This document shows, one piece after another, positions 54,438-63,582 of a DNA stretch of 64,000 bases; position 1 is the first letter of the stretch; every line of letters begins with the position of its first letter. The notes under the pieces are model-generated. The model made no database searches. It saw nothing but the letters and a program-made list of their open reading frames with translations, and was not told the origin of the DNA. The stretch comes from Arthrobacter citreus. Its GTDB lineage: Bacteria > Actinomycetota > Actinomycetes > Actinomycetales > Micrococcaceae. Both the position numbers and the translations under genes were made by a program. The DNA lies in contig NZ_VTFV01000007.1 of assembly GCF_009192745.1 (NCBI RefSeq), positions 62,001 to 126,000 of the forward strand. Reading direction: 5' to 3'.

Positions 54438-55918
54438 TTGTTGAACCTCTTATCCAGGACGTCCGCCAGCTTGGTCAGCAGCGTGATGACGATGAAGTAC
54501 AGGGCGGCGACGATGATGAGGACCTCGGCGGTCCGGAAGTTCACCGCGTAGACCTGCTGCGCCTGGTACGTCAGTTCCGCGAAGCCGATAACGGCCAGCA
54601 GTGAAGTGTCCTTCAGCGTAATGACGAACTGGTTGATGAAGGACGGCGTCATGATCTTCACGGCCTGCGGAATGATGATCTTCTGCATAGTCTTGCCGTA
54701 GCCGAGGCCCAGGCTGCGCGCAGCTTCCATCTGGCCAGGGTCCACGGACTGAATACCTCCGCGCACGATTTCGGTCATGTAGGCACCGGCGTTGAGGCTC
54801 AGCGTCAGCACGCCTGCGGTCAGCACGTCCACCGGCTGGCCAATGATCTGGGGAAGGCCGAAGTAGAAGAAGAAGGCCTGCACCAGCACCGGGGTGCCGC
54901 GGAAGATGGAGACATACGTGGTGGCGATTCCTCGCAGGACCACCTTTGAGCTGACCTTGAAGAAACCGAAGATCACACCCAGAATCAGTGCGAAGAACAG
55001 GGACAGCGCAGTGGCCAGAAGCGTCAGGCCAAGGCCCTTGGCGAAGGCGGGCGCGTTGTCGGTGACCAGGGACCAGAAGCTTGAATCGGCTGCGCCTGCG
55101 TCAAGGTAGCGGTCCAGGATCTCGTCGTATTCGCCAGATTCCTGCAGGTTTGCCAGTCCGGCGTTGAACGCCTCAAGCAGTTCGGGGTTGGTGTCTGCGT
55201 TGACGGCGAAGCCGTAGGAGGAACCAACCTCCTTGTCGGTGACGGTCTTCAGGCCGTTGCCCGACTTGATGCCGTATGCCAGGACGGGGTAGTCGTCGAA
55301 GACGGCAACGGAGGAGCCGGCCTTGACGTCGTCGTACATCTGCGCCGACTGGGCGAAGGCGATGACGTCGAAGCCGTACTGATCCTTGATGGACTCGGCG
55401 AAGGCCTGGCCTTCGGTGCCGGTCTTGACGGCGACCCGCTTGCCCTCGAGGTCCTCGTACCCGGAGACATCGTTGTTGTTCTCTGCCACGGCCATCTGGA
55501 TGCCGGACTCGAAGTACGGATCGGAGAAGTCGAAGACCTTCTGACGTTCTTCGGTGATGGACATACCGGCGATCACGCCGTCCACCTGGTTGGACTGCAG
55601 TGCCTGAAGGGCAGCGTCGAAGCCGAGGGAACGGATTTCCACCGAGAAGCCCTGGTCTTCGGCAATTGCGTTCATCAGGTCGATATCGATACCGACCAGT
55701 TCGCCGTTCTCACGGAACTCGAAAGGCGCGAAGGTGGTGTCCGTACCGATGGTGTAAGTCTTGCCGGCCGCCCCACCGTCGTCCGGAGTGGTGGCCGCGA
55801 AGGCCCCGGATGCGGGAATACCCAGCAGCAGCGCTAGCGCTGCCAGCAGGGAGGTGAGGGGAACCGCGAGTGAGGCGGGGCCCTTAGGCACCCGTTTGCC
55901 ACTGTGCAAAGTAAACAT
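54434..55918 (-). CDS. Fused substrate-binding protein and permease of a polar amino acid ABC transporter
   Basis: 494 residues. A signal-like N-terminal helix (about 17-42, ending SGAFAAT) leads to a periplasmic-binding-protein domain (about 50-275: [33 protein letters not shown]). A permease domain of about 200 residues follows, with four or five helices and the ATPase-contact loop [20 protein letters not shown]. Such fusions are known from lactic acid bacteria (GlnP) and put the receptor on the translocator. With GlnQ it makes a two-gene importer, likely for glutamine or glutamate given glnA and glnE on either side. Confidence 0.88.
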   Translation of the reverse strand: MFTLHSGKRVPKGPASLAVPLTSLLAALALLLGIPASGAFAATTPDDGGAAGKTYTIGTDTTFAPFEFRENGELVGIDIDLMNAIAEDQGFSVEIRSLGFDAALQALQSNQVDGVIAGMSITEERQKVFDFSDPYFESGIQMAVAENNNDVSGYEDLEGKRVAVKTGTEGQAFAESIKDQYGFDVIAFAQSAQMYDDVKAGSSVAVFDDYPVLAYGIKSGNGLKTVTDKEVGSSYGFAVNADTNPELLEAFNAGLANLQESGEYDEILDRYLDAGAADSSFWSLVTDNAPAFAKGLGLTLLATALSLFFALILGVIFGFFKVSSKVVLRGIATTYVSIFRGTPVLVQAFFFYFGLPQIIGQPVDVLTAGVLTLSLNAGAYMTEIVRGGIQSVDPGQMEAARSLGLGYGKTMQKIIIPQAVKIMTPSFINQFVITLKDTSLLAVIGFAELTYQAQQVYAVNFRTAEVLIIVAALYFIVITLLTKLADVLDKRFNK

Positions 55919-56016
55919 CTCCTAGCTAATGGTTCGCGGCGATGCGCAGCAAACGCCATCAAAAAGCCTACTAGGAATGCGGGCACTGAAATTACCGTTG
56001 GGGGTCCGGGAGGCCC

Positions 56017-59000
56017 TCAGCCGACCCCGTAGCCGTAGAACCAGCGTTCAAAAACTCCCCGCGCCCGCCGGGTGACCCGCAGGTAGTCTTCCTCCAAAAC
56101 TGCGCCCTGACCTGCGGCGTAACCGCACCAGCGGGCCACCGCTTCCAGTTCCCGGCGGGAGGAGGGCAGCACATCCGGGTTCCTCCCGCCCCGAATCACA
56201 TTTGCACAACGGATCCGGCTGGCCAGCAGCCAGCTCTCCCGCAGGACGGCCGTGTCCTGCTCCGGGAGGAACCCGGCGTCGGACAGCGCGTCCAGGGCCG
56301 GAAGGGTGGCTGTGGTGCGCAGCGCGGGGTATTCACGCGCATGCTGGAGCTGGAGCAGCTGGACAAGCCATTCAACATCGCTGAGCCCGCCCCGCCCCAG
56401 CTTGAGCTGCCTGGACGGATCGGCGCCGCGCGGCAGCCTTTCGGCTTCCACCCGGGCCTTGATTCGGCGGATCTCCCGCACGTCGGACTCCGCAAGCCGC
56501 TCCGGATACCGGAGTGGATCGATCAGGGAGATGAAGTCCTCACCCAGCCGGTCATCTCCGGCCATGGGACGGGCACGCAGCAGTGCCTGTGCTTCCCAGG
56601 CAAGGGACCAGCGTTCGTAGTAGCCGGCATAGGAGTCCAGGCTGCGCACCAGCGGTCCCTGGCGGCCTTCCGGACGCAGCGCGGCGTCGAGCTCCAAGAC
56701 CCGTTCAGCCTGGACTGCAGGACGGGAGGGCTGCTGCAGCAGCGAAGAGACCAGCTGCACGATCTTCTCGGCCTGCCCCTGCGCGGCCTGGGCGTCGACG
56801 CCTGGCAGCGGACGGTGCACGTACAGCACGTCGGCGTCGGACCCGTAGCCGATTTCACGGCCGCCCTGGCGTCCCATGGCGACCACCAGGACATCAGTGA
56901 GCTGCTCCTCCCCCGCGTAGACCTCGTTCTCGGCCACGTGCAGGGCACCAAGGACCGCAGCACGGTCGTTGTCGGACAGTGCCCGGCCCACTTCCTCCTG
57001 GGAAAGCAGTCCGGCGCTGTCTGCCAGCGCAATGCGCAGCATCTCCCGGCGGCGGATCAGCCGGATCAGCCGGACGGCTTCGGCCGGCCGCGGATGGCGT
57101 GACATTTTGGCCCGCATTTCCTGCCAGAGCGAATCGAAGCTGGAGGGCTGCAGGTCCTTGTCCGTTCCCAGCCAGGCGGTGGATTCGGGCGAAACCTCCA
57201 GCAGTTCGCTGATGAACCGTGAGGAGGAGAGGATCTGGCAGAGCCGCTCCCCTGCCGCGGAAGAGTCTCGGATCATGCCGAGGAACCAGTGGCTGTCACC
57301 CAGCGATTCGCTGAGCCGCCGGAAGCCCAGCAGCCCGGCGTCGGGATCCACGCCGTCCCCCAGCCAGCCCAGCAGCACCGGAAGCAGCTGGCGCTGCAGG
57401 GCCGCCCGGCGGCTGATGCCGTTGGTGAGGGCTTCGATGTGCTTCATCGCGCCGCGCGGGTCGGCGTAGCCGAGGGCTGCGAGGCGGGCCTGGGCGGCCT
57501 CCGGGCTGAGCCGCACCTCGGCCTCGGATAGGTTCGCTGCGGTGGCCAGCAGCGGACGGTAGAAGATGGCCTCGTGCAGCCGCCGCACCAGCCGCTTGGT
57601 CCGCTGCCAGGTCTCCAGCAGCCGCTCGGCGCTTGGACGCACCAGCGCCAGCGCTCCCGCAGAAGACTTTGAAAGCGCACGCAGGGCAGGCTCGGATTCG
57701 GGCATCAGGTGGGTCCGCCGCATATGCACCATCTGGATCCGGTGCTCCAGAACCCGCAGGTAGCGGTACGCTGCGTCGAGGTCCGCCGCGTCGCCGCGGC
57801 CAATGTAGCCGCCCTCGCTCAGCGCGGCGATGGCGGCAGTGGTGGTGCGGACCCGGAGCGTCTCGTCGATCCTGCCGTGCACCAGCTGCAGCAGCTGCAC
57901 CGTGAACTCCACGTCCCGCAACCCGCCCTTGCCCAGCTTGATCTGCCGGGTTTCCTCATGGGAGGGGATGTGGTCGGTGACCCGCCGCCGCATTGCCTGC
58001 ACGGACTCCACAAATCCGTCTCGCTCCGAACTGGACCAGATCAGCGGGGCCACGGCATCCTCGTAGCGCCTGCCCAGCTCCGGATCCCCAGCCACGGCAC
58101 GGGCCTTGAGCAGCGCCTGGAACTCCCAGGTCTGCGCCCAGCGCTGATAGTAGGACAGGTGTGAGTCAAGTGTGCGGACCAGCGGACCGTCCTTGCCCTC
58201 GGGCCGCAGGTTGGCGTCCACCTCCCACAAGCCCGGTTCCGGGGCGGAGGCGTTGATGACCCGGGATATCCCCGCCGCCATGGCTGTGCCGATCCGTCCG
58301 GCGAGTGTCTCGTCCAGATCCGGGGCGTCCATCACATAGATGACGTCGACGTCGGAAATGTAGTTAAGCTCGCTGGCACCGCACTTGCCCATGCCGATCA
58401 CAGCCAGGCGCACCGCAGCGACGTCGGCTGCGTCGAACGCACCCTCCGCCAGCTCCGCGCGGGACACCGCCAGCGCTGCCTCCAGTGCTGCCCCGGCCAG
58501 GTCTGCGAGTTCGCGTCCGACGGCGGGCATGGTGTCTTCCGGGGAAGCGGCTCCCAGGTCCCGGATGGCCAGGTCCAGGAGATGGCGCCGGTACCTTGTG
58601 CGCAGCTGCACGTACGCTTCCGGACCAGTCAGGCGTGCCACGGGATTCGGACCGGAGCCGGCCTGCACGGACTCCAGGAGCGAGGCACGCAGGGTGCGGG
58701 CCGGAACCTGGCCCGGCTCGGCCCGCAGTCCGGTATGGAAGAGGTCCGCGTTCTCCGGATGCCGCATGACGAACTCCGCCAGCGCTTCGGAGGCCCCGAG
58801 CACCCGGAACAACGCTTCGCCTTCTTCCTCCTCCCCGCCCACCAGTTCGGCGAGCGGGGGAATGCGGGAGAGCAGCCTGACCAGGGACTGCAGCGCCATG
58901 TCAGGATTCGCAGACCGGACGAACCCGGAGAAGAGCCGTTCCTGGTCGAGTCCGGCGAGTTCCGGAGCGGCCAGGAACCGTTCGCTTTTCTCCAGGTCCG

Positions 59001-59037
59001 TAAATCCGGCGGCGATCAGGCGTCTGGTCAGGCTCAT
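56017..59037 (-). CDS. glnE: Bifunctional glutamine synthetase adenylyltransferase / deadenylylase
   Basis: 1006 residues from the ATG at 59037; a TTG two codons earlier is less likely because GGAAG is better placed for the ATG. Two nucleotidyltransferase domains are visible. The N-terminal one (adenylyl-removing) has ELNYISDVDVIYV; the C-terminal one (adenylylating) has GYGSDADVLYV. Each is followed by a helical GlnD/GlnE linker region with KLGKGGLRDVEFTVQLLQL or KLGRGGLSDVEWLVQLLQL. It modifies Y402 of GlnA. It lies 10-16 bases after glnA2. Confidence 0.95.
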   Translation of the reverse strand: MSLTRRLIAAGFTDLEKSERFLAAPELAGLDQERLFSGFVRSANPDMALQSLVRLLSRIPPLAELVGGEEEEGEALFRVLGASEALAEFVMRHPENADLFHTGLRAEPGQVPARTLRASLLESVQAGSGPNPVARLTGPEAYVQLRTRYRRHLLDLAIRDLGAASPEDTMPAVGRELADLAGAALEAALAVSRAELAEGAFDAADVAAVRLAVIGMGKCGASELNYISDVDVIYVMDAPDLDETLAGRIGTAMAAGISRVINASAPEPGLWEVDANLRPEGKDGPLVRTLDSHLSYYQRWAQTWEFQALLKARAVAGDPELGRRYEDAVAPLIWSSSERDGFVESVQAMRRRVTDHIPSHEETRQIKLGKGGLRDVEFTVQLLQLVHGRIDETLRVRTTTAAIAALSEGGYIGRGDAADLDAAYRYLRVLEHRIQMVHMRRTHLMPESEPALRALSKSSAGALALVRPSAERLLETWQRTKRLVRRLHEAIFYRPLLATAANLSEAEVRLSPEAAQARLAALGYADPRGAMKHIEALTNGISRRAALQRQLLPVLLGWLGDGVDPDAGLLGFRRLSESLGDSHWFLGMIRDSSAAGERLCQILSSSRFISELLEVSPESTAWLGTDKDLQPSSFDSLWQEMRAKMSRHPRPAEAVRLIRLIRRREMLRIALADSAGLLSQEEVGRALSDNDRAAVLGALHVAENEVYAGEEQLTDVLVVAMGRQGGREIGYGSDADVLYVHRPLPGVDAQAAQGQAEKIVQLVSSLLQQPSRPAVQAERVLELDAALRPEGRQGPLVRSLDSYAGYYERWSLAWEAQALLRARPMAGDDRLGEDFISLIDPLRYPERLAESDVREIRRIKARVEAERLPRGADPSRQLKLGRGGLSDVEWLVQLLQLQHAREYPALRTTATLPALDALSDAGFLPEQDTAVLRESWLLASRIRCANVIRGGRNPDVLPSSRRELEAVARWCGYAAGQGAVLEEDYLRVTRRARGVFERWFYGYGVG

Positions 59038-59053
59038 CGGCAATCGGCTTCCG

Positions 59054-60394
59054 CTAGAGGATGCTCAGGTTCTTCTTCAGCTCGAAGGCCGTGACCTGCT
59101 GGCGGTATTCGTTCCAGTCGGCCTGCTTGTTGCGCAGGAAGTTCTCGAAGACCTGTTCGCCCAGGATCTCCGCGACCAGCTCGGAGTCCTCCATGACGCG
59201 GATGGCGTCATGCAGGCTCGAGGGAAGCGGTGCATGCCCCATGGCACGGCGCTCGGCGGCGCTCAGCGACTCGATGTCGTCCTCCGCTCCCGGCGGGAGC
59301 TCGTAGCCTTCCTCGATGCCCTTCAGCCCGGCACCCAGGAGGACGGCGTAGGACAGGTAGGGGTTCGCCGCTGAGTCAATGCCGCGGTATTCGATGCGCG
59401 CGGACTGGCCCTTGCCCGGCTTGTACAGCGGTACGCGCAGCAGGGCAGAGCGGTTGTTGTGGCCCCAGGACAGGTAGCTGGGGGCTTCCCCTCCACCCCA
59501 GAGCCGCTTGTAGGAATTCACGAACTGGTTGGTCACAGCGGTGAATTCCGGCGCGTGGCGCAGGATCCCGGCCATGAACTGGCGGGCAGTGGTGGAGAGC
59601 TGGAATTCCGCTCCGGCCTCAAAGAACGCGTTGGTGTCGCCTTCGAACAGGGAGAAGTGCGTGTGCATGCCCGAACCGGGGTGGTCGGAGAAGGGCTTCG
59701 GCATGAAGGTCGCGTAGCAGTCGGTCATCAGCGCGACTTCCTTGACCACCGTGCGGAACGTCATGATGTTGTCCGCAGTCTGCAGGGCGTCCGCGTAGCG
59801 CAGGTCGATTTCGTTCTGGCCGGGACCGGCCTCATGGTGGCTGAACTCAACGGAGATGCCAACGGCTTCCAGCATTGAGACCGCAGTGCGGCGGAAGTCC
59901 TGGGCCACACCGCCGGGGACGTGGTCGAAGTAGCCGGCACGGTCCACCGGCACCGGTTCGCCGTCGGGACCGGGCTGGTCCGACTTCAGCAGGTAGAACT
60001 CGATCTCCGGGTGGGTGTAGCAGGTGAAGCCCATGTCTGCCGCCTTGGCCAGCTGCCGCTTGAGCACGTAGCGGGGATCGGCGGCTGAGGGCTGGCCGTC
60101 CGGGGTAAGGATGTCGCAGAACATCCGGGAAGTCTGCTCCTCGTCACCGCGCCACGGCAGAATCTGGAACGTGGAGGGATCCGGCTGCGCCAGCATGTCC
60201 GACTCGAAGATCCGGGCCAGTCCCTCGATCGAAGAACCGTCAAAGCCGAGACCTTCATCAAAGGCGCCTTCGACTTCCGCCGGTGCCAGGGCCACCGACT
60301 TCATGGAACCCACAACATCCGTAAACCACAGCCGCACGAACCGCACGTCGCGTTCTTCGATCGTTCGCAGAACGAATTCCTGCTGGCGGTTCAT
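59054..60394 (-). CDS. glnA2: Second glutamine synthetase, type I (GlnA2-like)
   Basis: 446 residues from the ATG at 60394 with AGAGG six bases upstream. GSI motifs are present (GFDGSSIEGLARIFESDM, HPEIEFYLL, SGMHTHFSLF, YRGIDSAANPYLSYA). The segment matching the adenylylation loop is shorter (KGIEEGYELPPGAEDD) and not the DLYxLP form of GlnA, so control by GlnE is doubtful despite the adjacent gene. The glnA-glnE-glnA2 grouping is also seen in mycobacteria. Confidence 0.93.
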   Translation of the reverse strand: MNRQQEFVLRTIEERDVRFVRLWFTDVVGSMKSVALAPAEVEGAFDEGLGFDGSSIEGLARIFESDMLAQPDPSTFQILPWRGDEEQTSRMFCDILTPDGQPSAADPRYVLKRQLAKAADMGFTCYTHPEIEFYLLKSDQPGPDGEPVPVDRAGYFDHVPGGVAQDFRRTAVSMLEAVGISVEFSHHEAGPGQNEIDLRYADALQTADNIMTFRTVVKEVALMTDCYATFMPKPFSDHPGSGMHTHFSLFEGDTNAFFEAGAEFQLSTTARQFMAGILRHAPEFTAVTNQFVNSYKRLWGGGEAPSYLSWGHNNRSALLRVPLYKPGKGQSARIEYRGIDSAANPYLSYAVLLGAGLKGIEEGYELPPGAEDDIESLSAAERRAMGHAPLPSSLHDAIRVMEDSELVAEILGEQVFENFLRNKQADWNEYRQQVTAFELKKNLSIL

Positions 60395-60620
60395 GCTTAA
60401 CCTCTTTCGCTGTACTTCGCTTGGCGGTTCCGTATCCGGGCTCCCGACTGCAGCATCCGGCCACTGCGGCCGTGCTGCGGGGCAGGCTCGCTCGGCGGTG
60501 CGCGCAGCCTGCAATTACTCTACCCAGCCAAGGGCGCTTTTTCGGCTCACGAGCGGGCGTGGCCCCGCACATTACGCGCAGGACATAAACCCGCCAGGCG
60601 CCCGCGGGCCCAACGTTTAG

Positions 60621-60626
60621 TAGTCT
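60621..60626 (+). promoter_or_regulatory. -10 hexamer TAGTCT, probable leaderless start of panB
   Basis: Six bases before the ATG at 60633; no Shine-Dalgarno. Confidence 0.55.
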
Positions 60627-60632
60627 CGAAGA

Positions 60633-61487
60633 ATGACCAGCGCTGAACAGCCCAAACCGTACGGCACCGAGAAGAGCGCGGCACCGGTGCCGCCGCGGCG
60701 GGTACGTACCTCCTACCTCCAGCAGCTCAAGGACACCGGCGGCAAATTCGCCATGCTGACTGCCTACGACCAGTACACCGCGCAGATCTTTGACGAGGCG
60801 GGCATCGAGACCCTGCTGATCGGCGACTCTGCCGCCAACAACGTCATGGGACACGAGACAACGCTGCCCATCACGCTGGACGAAATGATTGTTTTTGCCA
60901 AGTCGGTTTCCGCCGGGGCAAAGCGCGCGCTGATCGTCTGCGACCTCCCCTTCGGTTCCTACGAAGTCTCCCCCGCCCAGGCCATCGAATCCTCGGTGCG
61001 GCTGATGAAGGAGGCCGGGGTGCAGGCAGTGAAGATGGAGGGCGGCGCGCCCTACGCCGGCCATGTGCGGGCGATGACGGCAGCCGGCATTCCCGTCATG
61101 GCACACGTTGGCTTCACTCCGCAGAGCGAACACGCCCTGGGCGGCTACAAGGTCCAGGGACGAGGCGACGCAGCGCAGGCAGTCATCGACGACGCAGCGG
61201 CCCTTGCCGAAGCGGGCGCGTTCTGTGTGCTGATGGAAATGGTTCCCGCCGACGTCGCAGCAGCAGTCGACGCCGCCGTCCGCGTCCCGACCATCGGAAT
61301 CGGGGCAGGAAACGCCACCACCGGCCAGGTGCTGGTGTGGCAGGACATGGCGGGCATGCGCGGCGGCAAGGCCCCGAAGTTCGTCAAGGCCTTCGCCGAT
61401 GTCCGGTCAGTACTCTCAAATGCTGCCCGCGAATACGCTGCCGAGGTTCGCAGCGGCACGTTCCCGGGCCCGGAGCACAGCTTCTAG
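60633..61487 (+). CDS. panB: 3-methyl-2-oxobutanoate hydroxymethyltransferase
   Basis: 284 residues, (beta/alpha)8 enzyme of pantothenate synthesis that adds a hydroxymethyl group from methylene-THF to ketoisovalerate. Conserved blocks include MLTAYDQYTAQIFDEAGIE, GDSAANNVMGHETT, VKMEGG and GIGAGNATTGQVLVWQDMAG. The N-terminal 30 residues are a non-conserved extension. Other pan genes are not in the window. Confidence 0.96.
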   Translation: MTSAEQPKPYGTEKSAAPVPPRRVRTSYLQQLKDTGGKFAMLTAYDQYTAQIFDEAGIETLLIGDSAANNVMGHETTLPITLDEMIVFAKSVSAGAKRALIVCDLPFGSYEVSPAQAIESSVRLMKEAGVQAVKMEGGAPYAGHVRAMTAAGIPVMAHVGFTPQSEHALGGYKVQGRGDAAQAVIDDAAALAEAGAFCVLMEMVPADVAAAVDAAVRVPTIGIGAGNATTGQVLVWQDMAGMRGGKAPKFVKAFADVRSVLSNAAREYAAEVRSGTFPGPEHSF

Positions 61488-61494
61488 GCGCTTC

Positions 61495-61528
61495 TCCTGG
61501 ACGGGCGGCCGCAGCAGCCCGTCCAGGA
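61495..61528. terminator. Hairpin between panB and the convergent small gene
   Basis: Perfect 12-bp arms with a ten-base loop, 8 bases after the panB stop; no T-run. Confidence 0.65.
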
Positions 61529-61533
61529 AGTCA

Positions 61534-61698
61534 CTAGTCGTCGTCCTGCTTGTCCCAGGCCTCGTTGCGCGCCTGTACCTTCTGCAGCGCGGCGGCGGCC
61601 TCCTCGCGGGTCTGGTACGGCCCCAGCAGCTTCGTCCAGTCCGACTGCGGGCCCACCTCGACTTCATGGGTCTGTACGTTGAACCAGTACTCGGCCAT
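61534..61698 (-). CDS. 54-residue SPOR-like small protein
   Basis: Starts at the ATG at 61698 with GAGGAGG a few bases upstream and ends at the TAG at 61534. The sequence [16 protein letters not shown] ... [17 protein letters not shown] ends in acidic residues (DKQDDD). The pattern of an aromatic beta-strand, a GPYxTREEA turn and a helix resembles half of a SPOR peptidoglycan-binding domain, but there is no signal or membrane segment. Good ribosome site, typical codon use and convergent placement between panB and map make it a real gene. The function is unknown. Confidence 0.75.
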   Translation of the reverse strand: MAEYWFNVQTHEVEVGPQSDWTKLLGPYQTREEAAAALQKVQARNEAWDKQDDD

Positions 61699-61785
61699 TG
61701 GCCCTCCTCAGTCTCGCCCCGGAGACCGTTGGGCCACCGGGGATACTCAGCCGCCGTCCCATGCGGCAGCACGGGACGCTGGCGA

Positions 61786-61791
61786 TAAGAT
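61786..61791 (+). promoter_or_regulatory. -10 hexamer TAAGAT, probable leaderless start of map
   Basis: Seven bases before the ATG at 61799; no Shine-Dalgarno. It has the same TAAGATCGA context as at 32023. Confidence 0.55.
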
Positions 61792-61798
61792 CGATACT

Positions 61799-62677
61799 AT
61801 GCCCCAGAATATTGCCACCGCACCCCTTGGCCGCCTGCAGCCGGGAACGGTCTCTCCCCGCCGGCACGTGCCGTCGTCGATTGCCCGTCCTGAATACGTG
61901 GACAGGGATGCGCCTGCGAAATTCACCGGCTCAGAGGTTAAGTCAGCGGAAACGATCGAGAAGATCCGCATCGCCAGCCGGATCGCAGCGCAGGCAATCG
62001 TCGAGGTGGGGAGCCGGATCGAACCCGGCGTCACCACTGATGAGCTGGACCGCGTGGCCCATGAGTTCCTGCTGGACCACCAGGCCTACCCCTCCACCCT
62101 GGGCTACCGGCACTTCCCCAAATCGATCTGCACCTCCATCAATGAGGTCATCTGCCACGGCATCCCGGACACAACCGTCATCCAGGACGGCGACATCGTC
62201 AACGTGGACATCACCGCCTACATCAACGGCGTGCACGGCGATACCAACTACACCTTCCTGGCCGGCAACGTTGACGAAGAATCCCGGCTGCTGGTTGAAC
62301 GCACCGCCGAATCGCTGCGGCGCGCCATCAAGGCAGTGATGCCCGGACGCGAAATCAACGTTATCGGCCGCGCCATCGAGTCATATGCCAAGCGCTTCGG
62401 CTACGGTGTGGTCCGTGACTTCACCGGGCACGGCGTGGGCGAGGCATTCCACACCGGACTGATAATCCCGCATTACGACGCCGCACCGGCGTACAGCCGC
62501 CTCATCGAAACCGGAATGGTGTTTACCATTGAGCCTATGCTCACTCTGGGGACCATTGAGTGGGACATGTGGGAAGACAACTGGACCGTGGTCACCAAGG
62601 ACCGCAAACGCACCGCCCAGTTTGAACACACCCTGCTCGTCACCGATGACGGCGCCGAAATCCTGACCCTGCCCTAG
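61799..62677 (+). CDS. map: Methionine aminopeptidase, type I
   Basis: 292 residues from the ATG at 61799. The N-terminal 45 residues are an extension with a PxxP-like segment ([14 protein letters not shown]), as in actinobacterial MetAP1c. The metal ligands are in [20 protein letters not shown] (two Asp), [12 protein letters not shown] (His), FTIEPML (Glu) and QFEHTLLV (Glu). It removes initiator methionine. Confidence 0.95.
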   Translation: MPQNIATAPLGRLQPGTVSPRRHVPSSIARPEYVDRDAPAKFTGSEVKSAETIEKIRIASRIAAQAIVEVGSRIEPGVTTDELDRVAHEFLLDHQAYPSTLGYRHFPKSICTSINEVICHGIPDTTVIQDGDIVNVDITAYINGVHGDTNYTFLAGNVDEESRLLVERTAESLRRAIKAVMPGREINVIGRAIESYAKRFGYGVVRDFTGHGVGEAFHTGLIIPHYDAAPAYSRLIETGMVFTIEPMLTLGTIEWDMWEDNWTVVTKDRKRTAQFEHTLLVTDDGAEILTLP

Positions 62678-62701
62678 GGCAACGCCTAGCACTGGAGAAC
62701 C

Positions 62702-63499
62702 ATGGCCAAGAAGCATAAGAACAAGCACGACGCCGTCATTGGAATCGACATCGGCGGCACGGGGATCAAGGGCGGCATCGTCGACCTCGCCAAGGGCAAG
62801 CTCATCGGTGACCGCTTCCGCATCCCGACGCCGCAGCCGGCCACCCCGGAGGCAGTCGCCGGCGTCGTCGGGCAGATTGTCGCGGAGCTCTCCTCCCGTC
62901 CGGACGGACCCGGCACCGAGGTTCCCGTTGGCGTGACCTTCCCGGCCATCATCCAGCACGGCGTTGCCCGCTCCGCGGCCAACGTGGACAAGAGCTGGGT
63001 GGACACCGACGTCGATGCCCTGCTTACCAAGGCCCTGAACCGCGAAGTGCAGGTCATGAACGACGCCGATGCCGCAGGCCTGGCCGAAGCCCGCTACGGC
63101 GCGGGACGCGGCGTGGACGGCACGGTGCTGGTCATCACCCTGGGCACCGGAATCGGATCGGCGCTGATCTACAACGGTTCACTGGTACCCAACGCTGAAC
63201 TTGGCCACCTGGAGATCGACGGCGTGGACGCTGAAAGCAAGGCTTCGGCCTCAGCCCGCGAACGCGACGACATCAGCTGGGAAGAATACGCCAAGCGCCT
63301 GCAGCGCTACTTCTCCCACGTCGAGTTCCTCTTCTCCCCCGACCTGTTCGTCATTGGCGGCGGCATCTCCAAGCGCAGCGAGGACTTCCTCCCCATGCTG
63401 GACCTGCGCACCCCCATGGTCACGGCCAACTTGAAGAACAACGCGGGAATCGTCGGCGCGGCGCTGCAGGCAGCCCTGCACTTCAACTACATCAAGTAG
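62702..63499 (+). CDS. ppgK: Polyphosphate glucokinase
   Basis: 265 residues of the ROK family. The phosphate-binding loop is GIDIGGTGIKGG; the catalytic region has FPAIIQHG and NDADAAGLAEARYGAG; GTGIGSALIYNG follows. Actinobacterial enzymes use polyphosphate or ATP to phosphorylate glucose. CTGGAGAA precedes the ATG. It ends beside a long palindrome. Confidence 0.93.
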   Translation: MAKKHKNKHDAVIGIDIGGTGIKGGIVDLAKGKLIGDRFRIPTPQPATPEAVAGVVGQIVAELSSRPDGPGTEVPVGVTFPAIIQHGVARSAANVDKSWVDTDVDALLTKALNREVQVMNDADAAGLAEARYGAGRGVDGTVLVITLGTGIGSALIYNGSLVPNAELGHLEIDGVDAESKASASARERDDISWEEYAKRLQRYFSHVEFLFSPDLFVIGGGISKRSEDFLPMLDLRTPMVTANLKNNAGIVGAALQAALHFNYIK

Positions 63500-63507
63500 C
63501 CTCAACC

Positions 63508-63571
63508 TCATCGAGATCGCAGAAAGTGCCCGTTAGAACGCTCTAACGGGCACTTTCTGCGATCTCGATGA
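63508..63571. repeat. 30-base perfect inverted repeat with four-base loop
   Basis: Arms 63508-63537 and 63542-63571 are exactly complementary around ACGC. It lies between the convergent ppgK and nrdR. Without flanking T-runs and with an unusually long perfect stem, it could be a terminator, a dispersed palindromic element, or both. Confidence 0.9.
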
Positions 63572-63582
63572 AGTGTGGAATC

